Below are positions 16,940 through 25,244 of a stretch of 64,000 nucleotides of DNA, in pieces; position 1 is the stretch's first letter; every line of letters begins with the position of its first letter. Source of the stretch: Labilithrix sp. (lineage in GTDB: Bacteria > Myxococcota > Polyangia > Polyangiales > Polyangiaceae). Under the pieces are notes generated by a model, which worked only from the letters and a program-made list of their open reading frames with translations, was not told the origin of the DNA and did no database searches. The translations under genes and the position numbers were made by a program. The stretch is from the NCBI GenBank assembly GCA_028287035.1, contig JAQBQL010000125.1, positions 1 through 64,000 on the forward strand. Reading direction: 5' to 3'.

Positions 16940-17791
16940 ATGGACCGCGCTTCGAAGCGTACCGAGCTCGCTTCGTTTCTCCGGGTTCGGCGCTCGCGTC
17001 TCGCGCCGAGCAGCGTGGGGCTTCCGAGCGGAACGCGGCGTCGCACGCCGGGGCTGCGCCGCGAGGAGGTGGCGCTCCTCGCCGGGGTCGGCGTGAGCTG
17101 GTACACGTGGCTCGAGCAGGGCCGGGACATCCACGTCTCGGAAGGCCTGCTCGAGCGTCTCTCGCAGGCGCTGGAGCTCGATCACGTCGAGCGCTCGCAC
17201 CTCTTCGAGCTCGCGCAGGGCCGGCCTCCTCCTCCGTCACCGCGCACCGAGGTGCCCAGCGAGGTGGTGAGCGAGGCGCTCCAGCACGTGCTCGACGCAC
17301 ACCCGCATCCGGTCGTCGTGAGCACCACGCGGTGGGACGTCGTCGCCCTCAACCCTGCGGCCGAGGCGCTCTGGGGCGATCGCCGCGGGATGAACTCGCT
17401 CTGTTTCATGTTCGACGAGAATGCGCGCCAGCCGAGAACACCGGATTCGATTGCGCACGCGCGCAACATGGTGGCGCGGTTCCGCTACGAGGCCGGGCGC
17501 GCCGCGGACCGTGCCCCGTTCGATGAGCTCGCCAGCGAGCTCGCCGAGCGCAGCCCCGACTTCCGCGACCTGTGGGAGGCGCACGAGGTCGTGGCGACTC
17601 CGGAAGGCGCGAAAGTCGTGAATCATCCGGCGGTGGGAGACATCGAGCTCGACCACCTCGTGCTGCTGCACGTCGAGCCCGACGGACGGACGCTCCGCGT
17701 CACGATCTACACGCCACGGCCCGGCGTCAGTGCGGCGCGTGCTCGTAGTCTGTATTCGGCGCACGTCACGGGAAGAACCCTGGACCGCTGA
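16940..17791 (+). CDS. XRE-family regulator with MmyB-like ligand domain
   Basis: A 283-residue regulator. The HTH (residues ~8-80) includes RTPGLRREEVALLAGVGVSW and YTWLEQGRDIHVS, a signature of the XRE subfamily fused to a PAS-like MmyB domain. The C-terminal domain contains WDVVALNPAAEALWGD, HARNMVARFRYEAG and a DHLVLLHVEPDGRTLRVTIY motif, matching that family. Such proteins often control a neighbouring oxidoreductase and may bind fatty acids; the upstream aldo/keto reductase is the obvious candidate. An alternative ATG at 16928 adds four residues; neither start has a clear ribosome-binding site. Confidence 0.92.
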   Translation: MDRASKRTELASFLRVRRSRLAPSSVGLPSGTRRRTPGLRREEVALLAGVGVSWYTWLEQGRDIHVSEGLLERLSQALELDHVERSHLFELAQGRPPPPSPRTEVPSEVVSEALQHVLDAHPHPVVVSTTRWDVVALNPAAEALWGDRRGMNSLCFMFDENARQPRTPDSIAHARNMVARFRYEAGRAADRAPFDELASELAERSPDFRDLWEAHEVVATPEGAKVVNHPAVGDIELDHLVLLHVEPDGRTLRVTIYTPRPGVSAARARSLYSAHVTGRTLDR

Positions 17792-17922
17792 CCGCCTCGT
17801 AGCCGGGTGGTACGGGTCCCGGGATGACTTTGCCATCTGGTGGTCTCGCGCGGCGCTCGTAGGGCGGGCGCCATGACCAACTCTCTGCACTTCGACCGCT
17901 GACCCGTGGGCGCCGAGGGCGC

Positions 17923-18855
17923 TCAGCCCGCCCGCGACTCCGCCCGGAATCGCTTCGGCGGAATGCCCACCACACGTCGGAACGCCGTGCTGAACGCGCT
18001 CTCCGACTCGTAGCCGACCGCGAACGCCAGCTCCGAGATCGATCTCGTCCCGTGGCGAAGGGCATCGCGCGCCACCGCCATGCGCCACTCGATCAGGTAC
18101 TCGAGCGGCGCCGTCCCCACCTGGCCCTTGAACGATGCCGCGAAGGCGGAGCGCGAGAGGCCTGCGACGCGCGCCAGCTCCTCCAGCGTCCACCGGTGTG
18201 AAACGTCGGCGTGCATCGCGCGGAGGGCGGCGCCGATCCGGTCGTCGCGGAGGGCGCCCAGCCACCCCGCGGGCCGCTCGGGCCGGTCGGCATGGGCGCG
18301 GAGCATGTGGACGAAGAGGACCTGCGCAAGGCGGTCGATGACGAGGGAGCTGCCGGCGGCGGTCGTCTCGATCTCGGCGGCGAGGAGCTGGCTCAGGCTC
18401 ACGAAGTGAGCCCCTCGTGGGTCTCCGGCGCGCACGTGGACCAGCGTGGGCAAGACGTCGAGGAGGAGCGGCGCGTTGCGGTCGTCGAACGAGAACGTAC
18501 CGCCGCAGATGAAGCTGTCCTCTTCGCTCGGCGGCCCGAGCCTCACGGCGCCATCGGGCGACGCGGCGATCAGAGCTCGCGCCGAGCGCGGCCGCACCGT
18601 GAGCGCGCTGGCAAGCACGTAGGCCGGCGGGTTGCCAAGGAGGTAGAAGTCGCCGGGGCGAAGCAGCACCGGCGCTTCTCCTTCGATGGCGAGCCATGAC
18701 TCACCGCGCACCACGATGCCGAACCGCACGTGCGGGTAGGGGTCGAAGCGGAGCGCCCAGGGGCCCGTGGCGAGCAGGCAGCCCCCGACCGCGCGCGGCC
18801 GGAGCAGGCTGATGACTTCGGCGACCGGATCGCTGGGCGGGGGAGGGAGGCGCAT
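17923..18855 (-). CDS. AraC-family regulator with cupin_6-type sensor
   Basis: A 310-residue regulator: an N-terminal cupin (PYPHVRFGIVVRGESWLAIE, LLRPGDFYLLGNPPAYVLAS) and an AraC DNA-binding domain at the C-terminus (LEELARVAGLSRSAFAASFK, then ISELAFAVGYESESAFSTAF, IPPKRFR). It is divergent from the SDR at 18930 with 74 bases between the chosen starts, the second SDR/regulator pair. An ATG at 18894 would extend it by 13 residues; the shorter start matches usual family N-termini better. The ligand is unknown. Confidence 0.92.
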   Translation of the reverse strand: MRLPPPPSDPVAEVISLLRPRAVGGCLLATGPWALRFDPYPHVRFGIVVRGESWLAIEGEAPVLLRPGDFYLLGNPPAYVLASALTVRPRSARALIAASPDGAVRLGPPSEEDSFICGGTFSFDDRNAPLLLDVLPTLVHVRAGDPRGAHFVSLSQLLAAEIETTAAGSSLVIDRLAQVLFVHMLRAHADRPERPAGWLGALRDDRIGAALRAMHADVSHRWTLEELARVAGLSRSAFAASFKGQVGTAPLEYLIEWRMAVARDALRHGTRSISELAFAVGYESESAFSTAFRRVVGIPPKRFRAESRAG

Positions 18856-18929
18856 GGCTGGACGATCGATAAGGGAAAGTGGACGAAGCATCATGGATCG
18901 TACTGCGTCTGGCCACTACGAAGAAACGC

Positions 18930-19673
18930 ATGACGGAAACGAAGAAGAAGACTGCGCTCGTCACGGGCGCGAACAAGGGAATCGGATTCGAGACCGCGCG
19001 TCAGCTCGCGCGGCTGGGCTACGTCGTTTGGCTGGGCTGCCGAGACGAGGGCCGCGGGGTCGCCGCCGCGAAGGAGCTCGCCGCGGACGGCGAGGTTCGC
19101 TTCGTCCGGCTCGACGTCACCGACGACGCGAGCGTCCGCGCCGCCGCCGAGCGGATCGCCGGCACGGCCGGAGCGCTGGACGTGCTCGTCAACAATGCCG
19201 CCATCATCGCGGCGGGTGACGGTCCGCCGAGCAAGGCTTCGCTCGCGGCTCTGCAGACGACGCTCGACGTGAATCTCGTCGGCGCGCTACGCGTCACGCA
19301 GGCGTTCCTTCCCCTGGTGCGGAAGGCCGCGGCCGGTCGCATCGTCAACGTGAGCAGCACGATGGGGTCGATCAGCGCGCTCCTGGATCCGGACAGCGCG
19401 CTTGCGCCCCTCGCCGCGCAATTCCCCAATTTCGCCTACGCGGCCTCGAAGACTGCCCTCAACGCGCTCACCGCGTGGCTCGTCATCGAGCTACGGGACA
19501 CGGCGGTCAAGGTGAACGCCCTCTGCCCGGGCTTCAACGCGACCGACATGAACGGCTTCACCGGAACGCAGCCCCCCTCGGAGGGCGCGAAGGTGGTGGT
19601 CCGCGCAGCGACGCTCGGCGAGGACGGACCGAACGGGGCCTTCCTCGACGCGAACGGCACCGTCGGCTGGTGA
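18930..19673 (+). CDS. short-chain dehydrogenase/reductase (SDR)
   Basis: A 247-residue classical SDR: TALVTGANKGIGFETARQLA, VLVNNAAII, VNVSSTMGS with the catalytic Ser, YAASK (YxxxK), then NALCPGFNATDMN. It is close in length and motif to the SDR at 39650-40393 (TALITGANKGIG, also 247 residues), so the two are likely paralogues of the plant-carbonyl-reductase-like group. It faces an AraC regulator. The C-terminus GEDGPNGAFLDANGTVGW is family-typical. Confidence 0.94.
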   Translation: MTETKKKTALVTGANKGIGFETARQLARLGYVVWLGCRDEGRGVAAAKELAADGEVRFVRLDVTDDASVRAAAERIAGTAGALDVLVNNAAIIAAGDGPPSKASLAALQTTLDVNLVGALRVTQAFLPLVRKAAAGRIVNVSSTMGSISALLDPDSALAPLAAQFPNFAYAASKTALNALTAWLVIELRDTAVKVNALCPGFNATDMNGFTGTQPPSEGAKVVVRAATLGEDGPNGAFLDANGTVGW

Positions 19674-19751
19674 GCCTCGTCGGGGCGGTCCCCGTGACGC
19701 CGCGGCCGCTCACTTTACGCCGTACAGCAGTCGCGTGCTAGCCTGCGCGCC

Positions 19752-21278
19752 GTGAGCCGCAGGAACAGCGCATCGAGATGTCTTCTTGCCCTTGCCCTGC
19801 TGATCGCTCTCTGGTCGCTCGGCTGCTCCGGGCGCGCGGTTTCGCCGGAACACGCGAACGAGAACTGGGTGCGGATCGAGACGGAGCACTTCGAGCTCTC
19901 GACCGATCTGCCGCCGGGCGAGGCCAAGCGAGCCGCCGAGGCGCTCGAGCGGATGCGCCTCGCGCTGCTCGCGGTCGCGTGGAACCGACCTGCCGACCAG
20001 CTCCGCATCACGTCACGCACCGCCGTCGTGGTGCTGCGCGACCAGCAGGACTTTCGACACTACTCGCGCGAACGTTTCGCGGGTCTGTACAGCGGCGGCC
20101 CGCGGCCGATGATCTTCCTCTACGGCCCGCCGGACGCGTGGGAGGCGAGCTCCCCGTCCGGTAAGGGGAAGACGTCAGTGCTTCTTCACGAGCTGACTCA
20201 TCATCTCGCCGCGGGACTCTATGGTCGCCAGCCGCACTGGTTCTCGGAGGGGCTCGCGCAGTTTCTCGAGACGATGCGCATCTCGGAGGACGGAAAGGAG
20301 GCCACCTTCGGCGGCGTCAACCTGGACGCATTTGCCGGTTATCGCTCGCAGCGCTCGAGTGTCCGGGACGTCCTGGCGTGGAGACTCGGGGCCGATGACG
20401 ACATGGACAGGTTGCGGGCGCGGTACGGCGTCAGCTGGCTGTTGCTGCACTTCTTGTTCAACGTGGAGCCTGCCGCCCTCGCGGAGCTTCAGAGCAGGCT
20501 CGCCGCCGGCATGGATCCCTCACGGGCGTGGTCGGAGACGTTCCCGAAGGAAGCGACGATCGAGCTCGATGCTCGGCTGGACCAATACTGGCGCCACGGA
20601 ACGATGACCAAGTTCACCCGACCGCTGCCGAGCGTCGCCGTGGCGACCGTGACGAGGCCGATCACCGCTGCCGATGTGCTCGCCATCCGCGCACGGCTGG
20701 CGTTCACCGGCGCCCTCGAGAACGGGAACGAGGAGCTTGCGGCGGAGGGATTCGAGGAGGCGCGCCAAGCGCTCGTCCTCGAGCCCGGGCATGCCATCGC
20801 GCTGCGTCTGCTGCTACGCGGGGAAGAGCACCTTTCGCTGGCCGATATGGTCGACCGGCTACGCCGGCAAGTCGCTCAGCGCGCCGAGGACGGCGAGGCC
20901 TGGCTGATGCTGAGCGAAGTCGCCGACCGTGACAGTCCGGAGCAGGAGGCGGCGGCTCGTCGCGCGGTCGTCCTCATGCCCCGAAACGCGTATGCCTACG
21001 GCAACCTCGCCCGGCTCCTCGTGGACACGAAGCGCAGCGAAGCCGCTCTTCCCTTCGCCACGAAGGCGGCGCTGCTCGCCCCCTGGAGCCGCGCCGCTCT
21101 CACCACGTACGCCGCCACGCTCTTCGCCGTGGGTCGCTGCACGGACGCGCTGAGGACGCACCAGCGCGCCATCGACGTCAGTGCAGAAGGAGTGAGTCGG
21201 CGCGACATGATGCAGCTCGAGGCACGACTTACGGACTACACGACCGCCTGTGGCGACGCGCTCGTGGCGCGACCCTAG
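19752..21278 (+). CDS. lipoprotein with peptidase-MA-like domain and TPR tail
   Basis: A 508-residue predicted lipoprotein. Signal peptide CLLALALLIALWSLGC gives a lipidated Cys near residue 25. The middle holds a zinc-metallopeptidase signature HELTHH (around residue 140), followed by WFSEGLAQFLE, whose downstream Glu is the usual third ligand in the gluzincin/MA-like group. The C-terminal ~200 residues are helical repeats of TPR type (LEPGHAIALRLLLRGEEHLS; MPRNAYAYGNLARLLVDTKR). It probably works in the periplasm or outer membrane; the substrate is unknown. It starts at GTG. Its stop codon and that of the convergent SDR share the four bases CTAG. Confidence 0.85.
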   Translation: MSRRNSASRCLLALALLIALWSLGCSGRAVSPEHANENWVRIETEHFELSTDLPPGEAKRAAEALERMRLALLAVAWNRPADQLRITSRTAVVVLRDQQDFRHYSRERFAGLYSGGPRPMIFLYGPPDAWEASSPSGKGKTSVLLHELTHHLAAGLYGRQPHWFSEGLAQFLETMRISEDGKEATFGGVNLDAFAGYRSQRSSVRDVLAWRLGADDDMDRLRARYGVSWLLLHFLFNVEPAALAELQSRLAAGMDPSRAWSETFPKEATIELDARLDQYWRHGTMTKFTRPLPSVAVATVTRPITAADVLAIRARLAFTGALENGNEELAAEGFEEARQALVLEPGHAIALRLLLRGEEHLSLADMVDRLRRQVAQRAEDGEAWLMLSEVADRDSPEQEAAARRAVVLMPRNAYAYGNLARLLVDTKRSEAALPFATKAALLAPWSRAALTTYAATLFAVGRCTDALRTHQRAIDVSAEGVSRRDMMQLEARLTDYTTACGDALVARP

Positions 21279-22021
21279 ACCTGGTTCATGCCACCGTCGA
21301 CGAACAGCTCGGCGCCCGTGATGAAGCTGGCGTCGTCGGAGGCGAGGAACGTGACGGCGCTCGCGATCTCCGAGGCGTGGCCGACCCGGCCCATGGGAAG
21401 AGCGCTCGCGAAGGCGTTCGCCAGCTGATCTGCGTCCTTCGCGCCGACGAGGCCGCGGAGGCCGTCGGTGTCGATGGGCCCCGGGCTCACGACGTTGACG
21501 CGGATCCTGCGGCCCTTCAGATCGGTGGTGAAGGTTCGCGCGAAGGACCGGACGGCGGCCTTCGTTGCGCTGTACACGCTGTTGTTCGCGAGACCACGGC
21601 TGCCCACGACGGACCCATTCAGGACGATCGCGCTGCCGTCACGAAGGACGGGCAGGGCCTTCTGCACCGTGAAGAGCACTCCCTTCACGTTGATGTCGAA
21701 CGTTCGGTCGAACAGATCCTCCGTCACCTCGGGAAGTACCCCGAACTCGGCGATCCCGGCGTTGGCGAAGAGCACGTCGAGGTGACCCTTCACCGACTTG
21801 ATGGTGGCGAACACGCGGTCGAGCTCATCGAGCTTGGCCACGTCCCCTTGGATGGCCGTGACGTTCTTGCCGATCGCCTTCACGGCTGCATCGAGCTCGG
21901 GCTTACGGCGGCCCGTGATGAACACGTACGCGCCCTCGGCGACGAAGCGCTGGGCCGTGGCGAGGCCGATTCCGCTGCTGCCGCCGGTGACGAGCGCAGT
22001 CTTTCCTTCGAGCTTACCCAT
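21275..22021 (-). CDS. short-chain dehydrogenase/reductase (SDR)
   Basis: A 248-residue classical SDR: TALVTGGSSGIGLATAQRFV, FANAGIAEFG, LNGSVVGSRGLANNSVYSATK with catalytic Ser and YxxxK, then VNVVSPGPIDTDG and the family C-terminus FITGAELFVDGGM. That last motif places it with FabG-like / glucose-1-dehydrogenase-like SDRs. The start at 22021 (MGKLEGKTAL) is chosen over longer frames. It is divergent from the TetR gene at 22145 across 123 bases carrying two matching operator-like palindromes, so it is very probably repressed by that TetR protein. Confidence 0.95.
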   Translation of the reverse strand: MGKLEGKTALVTGGSSGIGLATAQRFVAEGAYVFITGRRKPELDAAVKAIGKNVTAIQGDVAKLDELDRVFATIKSVKGHLDVLFANAGIAEFGVLPEVTEDLFDRTFDINVKGVLFTVQKALPVLRDGSAIVLNGSVVGSRGLANNSVYSATKAAVRSFARTFTTDLKGRRIRVNVVSPGPIDTDGLRGLVGAKDADQLANAFASALPMGRVGHASEIASAVTFLASDDASFITGAELFVDGGMNQV

Positions 22022-22073
22022 GGTGTTCTGCCTGTTCTCCGCGCGAGCGGTTGCCAGATCGTGCGTTGCGAGC

Positions 22074-22095
22074 AATAATGTCGGCTGACATCATT
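22074..22095. promoter_or_regulatory. operator-like palindrome O1 (TetR/SDR gap)
   Basis: Imperfect 22-base palindrome AATAATGTCGG / CTGACATCATT with ATGTC...GACAT core. It matches O2 at 18 of 22 positions; the centres are 33 bases apart, about three helical turns. It lies 53 bases upstream of the SDR start. Confidence 0.75.
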
Positions 22096-22106
22096 GAGCG
22101 TCCGAC

Positions 22107-22128
22107 AATGATGTCGGTCGTCATCATT
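22107..22128. promoter_or_regulatory. operator-like palindrome O2 (TetR/SDR gap)
   Basis: Twenty-two-base core AATGATGTCGG / TCGTCATCATT, extended to a 26-base near-perfect palindrome at 22105-22130 with ACAATGATG/CATCATTGT arms. It sits directly before the AAGGAG ribosome-binding site (22132-22137) of the TetR gene, so binding would block that gene too. Confidence 0.8.
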
Positions 22129-22144
22129 GTCAAGGAGCAGATCC

Positions 22145-22765
22145 ATGCGCGTCACCAAGGAACAGGCAGCGAAGAACCGTCAGGCCGTCCTCGACGCGGC
22201 GGGAAGGCTCTTCCGCGCGCGCGGCTTCGATGCGGTGTCGGTGGCGGACCTCATGAACGAGGCGGGGTTCACGCACGGCGGCTTCTACAACCACTTCCCC
22301 TCGAAGGAGGCTCTCGCCGAAGAGGTCGCCGCGGCGGGCATCGCGTCGAACGCGCTCCTGGCCGGCGGCCCGGAGGCGGATGCGCCGACTCTCCGACACC
22401 AGGTGAACGCGTACCTTTCGCCCGCTCACCGCGACGAGCGCGAACGGGGATGCATCCTCGCGGCGCTCGCCGGCGACGCGGCGCGCCAGTGCGAGGGGGT
22501 GCAGGCGAGCTTCGCTGCGGGCATCGCTGGGTTCGTGGAAACCGCGAGCGCCCAGATCCTCGCGGTCGCCGGTACGAAGGGAAAGCGCGCGGAAGCCGAG
22601 GCTCGCGCGTCCGCGATGCGGCTCGTCAGCGAGATGGTCGGCGCGCTGTTGCTCTCGCGCGCGGTCGTCACTGCGGACCCCGAGCTGTCCGGCGCGCTCC
22701 TCGAAGCGAGCCGCCGCGGTTGTGAGGCGGTTGCGGTCGCGAAGGCGCCGCGCGGCGAACGCTGA
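22145..22765 (+). CDS. TetR-family transcriptional regulator
   Basis: A 206-residue regulator. The N-terminal HTH (residues ~10-55) reads RQAVLDAAGRLFRARGFDAV, then ADLMNEAGFTHGGFYNHFPS; the GGFYNHFPSKEAL pattern is that of the NemR/AcrR-like group. The C-terminal ligand domain contains ERGCILAALAGD, which occurs in TetR_C_13/C_36-type proteins that respond to electrophiles or toxic aldehydes (recall, not tested). ATG 22145 has an ideal AAGGAG site. Twin palindromes between it and the divergent SDR are the likely operators for autoregulation and SDR control. Confidence 0.94.
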   Translation: MRVTKEQAAKNRQAVLDAAGRLFRARGFDAVSVADLMNEAGFTHGGFYNHFPSKEALAEEVAAAGIASNALLAGGPEADAPTLRHQVNAYLSPAHRDERERGCILAALAGDAARQCEGVQASFAAGIAGFVETASAQILAVAGTKGKRAEAEARASAMRLVSEMVGALLLSRAVVTADPELSGALLEASRRGCEAVAVAKAPRGER

Positions 22766-22929
22766 GGTTCTCGCGTCCTTCGTGCACTCCAGAGACCCGT
22801 CGAGAATCGCTCGTTCTCCGAGAGCCGGAAACGCCTGACGAACTTCGCGGGCGCGAACGGGCGAGTCGCTCGTTCGTGCGTGGGTCGTCGGACCACCACC
22901 GAGGCACCATCCGTGCTTGGCCAGGTCTC

Positions 22930-23382
22930 ATGCCCTTCAAGCACATTCTGGTTCCCACCGACTTCGGTGACGCGTCGGAGAGAGCTGTCGACGTCGCGGT
23001 CGAGCTCGCCGAGAAGCTCGGCGCCGAGCTCACGCTGGTCCACACCTACGAGATTCCCGGGTACGTCTACTCTGCGATGGGATTCTCGCCCATGGACCTG
23101 TTGACGCCCGTCGAAGTGGTCGCAAAGCAGCAGTTCGAGGTTGCGCTCGCGACCCTGCGCAAGCGCTTGCCGCGCGCGAAAGGCGTCTTGCGGAAGGGCG
23201 ACCCGCGGGCGGAGATCCGCGCAGCGGTCGACGCGACCAGGGCTGACCTCGTGGTGATGGGAACGCACGGTCGTCGTGGCTTGACGCATGCGCTCCTCGG
23301 GAGCGTCGCCGAGAGGACCGTGCAGACGTCCACGGTGCCGGTACTGACGATTCGCGCCGCCGCGGACGCAGCCAAGGCTTGA
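22930..23382 (+). CDS. universal stress protein (UspA family)
   Basis: A 150-residue single-domain Usp: FKHILVPTDFGDASERAVDV at the N-terminus, VVMGTHGRRGLTHALLGSVA then ERTV near the C-terminus. The latter is the ATP-binding G-x2-G-x9-G-S signature, so it should bind ATP. There is no membrane segment. A stress-response role is family knowledge. It is convergent with the hemerythrin-like gene (25-base gap), and both adjoin a sensor-kinase pair. Confidence 0.93.
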   Translation: MPFKHILVPTDFGDASERAVDVAVELAEKLGAELTLVHTYEIPGYVYSAMGFSPMDLLTPVEVVAKQQFEVALATLRKRLPRAKGVLRKGDPRAEIRAAVDATRADLVVMGTHGRRGLTHALLGSVAERTVQTSTVPVLTIRAAADAAKA

Positions 23383-23407
23383 CGGAGCTACGACGGCCCG
23401 GGGACCA

Positions 23408-23848
23408 TCAGGTGTCTCGGGTCTCCTCGAGCCAGCGATAGAGGCCGGTGTCTTCGCGGGCCGCGTGGGCTCGCAGCGTCGCGAGGAAGGACGCGAGCGC
23501 GTCCGCACGCACGAGGTGGAGGTCGACGGCCACATCGAGCTCGGCGAGCGCGGACCGCATGGTCGCGTGTTCCCGCATGATCTCGCTCGAAGCCTGTGGT
23601 GAGTACTCCGCGTATCCGGGAAGGACCTCGCGCTCCTCGGCGTCCAGGTGAGCGAGCACTCGCGCCTGGAGGTCACCTATGGCATCGGCGATGCCTTCCT
23701 GGCTGCCGGTGATGACCCTCGAGAGCACGCTGGAGGTCAGCGTCACGAGGGCGTCGTGATCGGTGCGCAGAGTCTTCGCGCGTGCCGATGCTCGCGCCCG
23801 GTGATCGCTGGCTGCAGGATTCTCGCGAGGCAAGGGCATGACGCGCAT
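23408..23848 (-). CDS. hemerythrin (HHE) domain protein
   Basis: A 146-residue helical protein with His/Glu spacing of a hemerythrin-like di-iron domain: RTDHDALVTLTSSVLSRV, VLAHLDAEEREVLPGYAEY, MREHATMRSALAELDVAV, and RAHAAREDTGLYRWLEE near the end. Each helix provides the expected His or Glu ligands. Such proteins bind O2 or NO or aid iron-sulphur repair. It is divergent from the response-regulator/kinase genes starting at 24078, suggesting an oxygen- or NO-related signalling unit. The start could be ATG 23839, three codons in. Confidence 0.85.
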   Translation of the reverse strand: MRVMPLPRENPAASDHRARASARAKTLRTDHDALVTLTSSVLSRVITGSQEGIADAIGDLQARVLAHLDAEEREVLPGYAEYSPQASSEIMREHATMRSALAELDVAVDLHLVRADALASFLATLRAHAAREDTGLYRWLEETRDT

Positions 23849-24077
23849 GGAGCACGAAGGATGCCGGATCTGCTCCGGAGCCCAGCTGGTGGATCCGAGC
23901 GCCTGCCTCGGGCACGCCGCCAGACGCGCGCGCACGGAATGCACGTGCTCGCAAGGTTTGCGCGGTGGCCAGCCCGGGAAGCGGTGGCGTGCATCAGGTC
24001 GAGGGCGTGGTACTGCATTCCGACAATGCGGCTCCGGAGATCCCCCACCTGACGTCGCCAGCCCAGGTGGTTTCGTC

Positions 24078-25244
24078 GTGAGCACCATCCTCGTGGTCGA
24101 CGACAACGAGGCGAATCGCGAGCTCGCGCGTGCCGCTCTGGAGGATGAAGGTCATCGCGTCGTCCTCGCCCGGAACGCCGCGGAGGGGATTGCCGCCTTC
24201 GAGAGGGACCGACCCGACTGCGTCCTGCTCGACGTCCGGATGCCCGAGGTCGACGGATTCACGGCTTGCGAGCGGCTTCGAGCACTCCCCGGCGGGCCGG
24301 AGACGCCCATCCTGTTTCTCACGGCTCTTCGTGACGTCGACACGTTCGACCGTGCACTCCGTGCGGGCGCTGACGACTTTCTCACGAAGCCCGTTCGTCC
24401 TTCCGAGCTCGTCTTGCGCGTGCAGAGCGCACTGAAGCTGAGGCGCATGGACGTAGAGCTTCGTGAGCACTACCGGCTCCTCAAGAGCCAGAGAGACGAT
24501 CTCCTGCGACTGCAGCTGCAGAAGGAGCGCCTGATCGCGTTCGTCATCCACGATCTCAAGAATCCCGTCAATGCCATGGATCTCCACGCGCAAGTTCTCC
24601 TTCGGTCGCCCGGGCTCACCGCAAGTGCCCGCGATTCTGCCAATCAGATCCGCACCGACGCGCGGCAGCTCACGCGCATGATCCTGAATCTGCTCGACGT
24701 CAGCAAGGCGGACGAAGGACAGCTTTCACCCGATCGGTCCAGGATCGATCTCGGGAAGCTCGTGGCTCAGGTGAGCGTGGACCTCGACGTGACGGCGCAG
24801 AACCACCGCGTCACGATCCGCCGTGATCTCGACACGGTTCACGTTCATGGGGACGACGATCTCTTGCGACGAACGCTGACCAATCTCATCGAGAACGCGA
24901 TTCGATACGCGCCCCCCGATACCGCGGTAACGGTGACGGCGAAGAGCGTCGACGGCGGCACCGAGATGCGCGTTGCGGATGCCGGCAGCGGGATCCCGCT
25001 CGCGATGCGAGAGCGGGTCTTCGATGCCTTCGTACAGGTCGAGGCCGGCGAGCGCACGGTCGCACATGGGAATCGCGGGCTCGGCCTCACGTTCTGCAAG
25101 GCCGTCGTGGAGGCGCATGGCGGACGGATATGGGTGGAGGATGCCGCTCCCGGCGCCGTGTTCTGCGTCAGGATCCCCGGTGGCGCAGGAACCGCGACAG
25201 GCGAGCGCGGAGGTGACCATGAACGCAGACGAGCATTACCGTGA
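24078..25244 (+). CDS. response regulator-histidine kinase hybrid
   Basis: A 388-residue cytosolic protein in which the receiver domain comes first (residues 1-120: ILVVDDNEANRELA, phospho-accepting Asp ~52 in VLLDVRMPEVDGF, Lys in FLTKPVRPSEL). A coiled-coil-like linker follows, then a kinase core (H-box FVIHDLKNPVNAMDLHAQV; N-box NLIENAIRYAPP; GSGIP; GNRGLGLTFCK). A phosphorelay input can therefore tune its own kinase. The GTG at 24078 is chosen because the receiver begins there; the frame upstream is not protein-like. It overlaps the next kinase by 26 bases, so the two are coupled. Confidence 0.92.
   Translation: MSTILVVDDNEANRELARAALEDEGHRVVLARNAAEGIAAFERDRPDCVLLDVRMPEVDGFTACERLRALPGGPETPILFLTALRDVDTFDRALRAGADDFLTKPVRPSELVLRVQSALKLRRMDVELREHYRLLKSQRDDLLRLQLQKERLIAFVIHDLKNPVNAMDLHAQVLLRSPGLTASARDSANQIRTDARQLTRMILNLLDVSKADEGQLSPDRSRIDLGKLVAQVSVDLDVTAQNHRVTIRRDLDTVHVHGDDDLLRRTLTNLIENAIRYAPPDTAVTVTAKSVDGGTEMRVADAGSGIPLAMRERVFDAFVQVEAGERTVAHGNRGLGLTFCKAVVEAHGGRIWVEDAAPGAVFCVRIPGGAGTATGERGGDHERRRALP

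Noticed and set aside
17792..17922. Possible small gene or remnant between XRE and AraC genes
   Set aside because: The only frames are very short (for example MTNSLHFDR) and show no recognisable protein sequence.
17237..18697. Long minus-strand frame overlapping the XRE and AraC genes
   Set aside because: Shadow of two well-supported genes in other frames.
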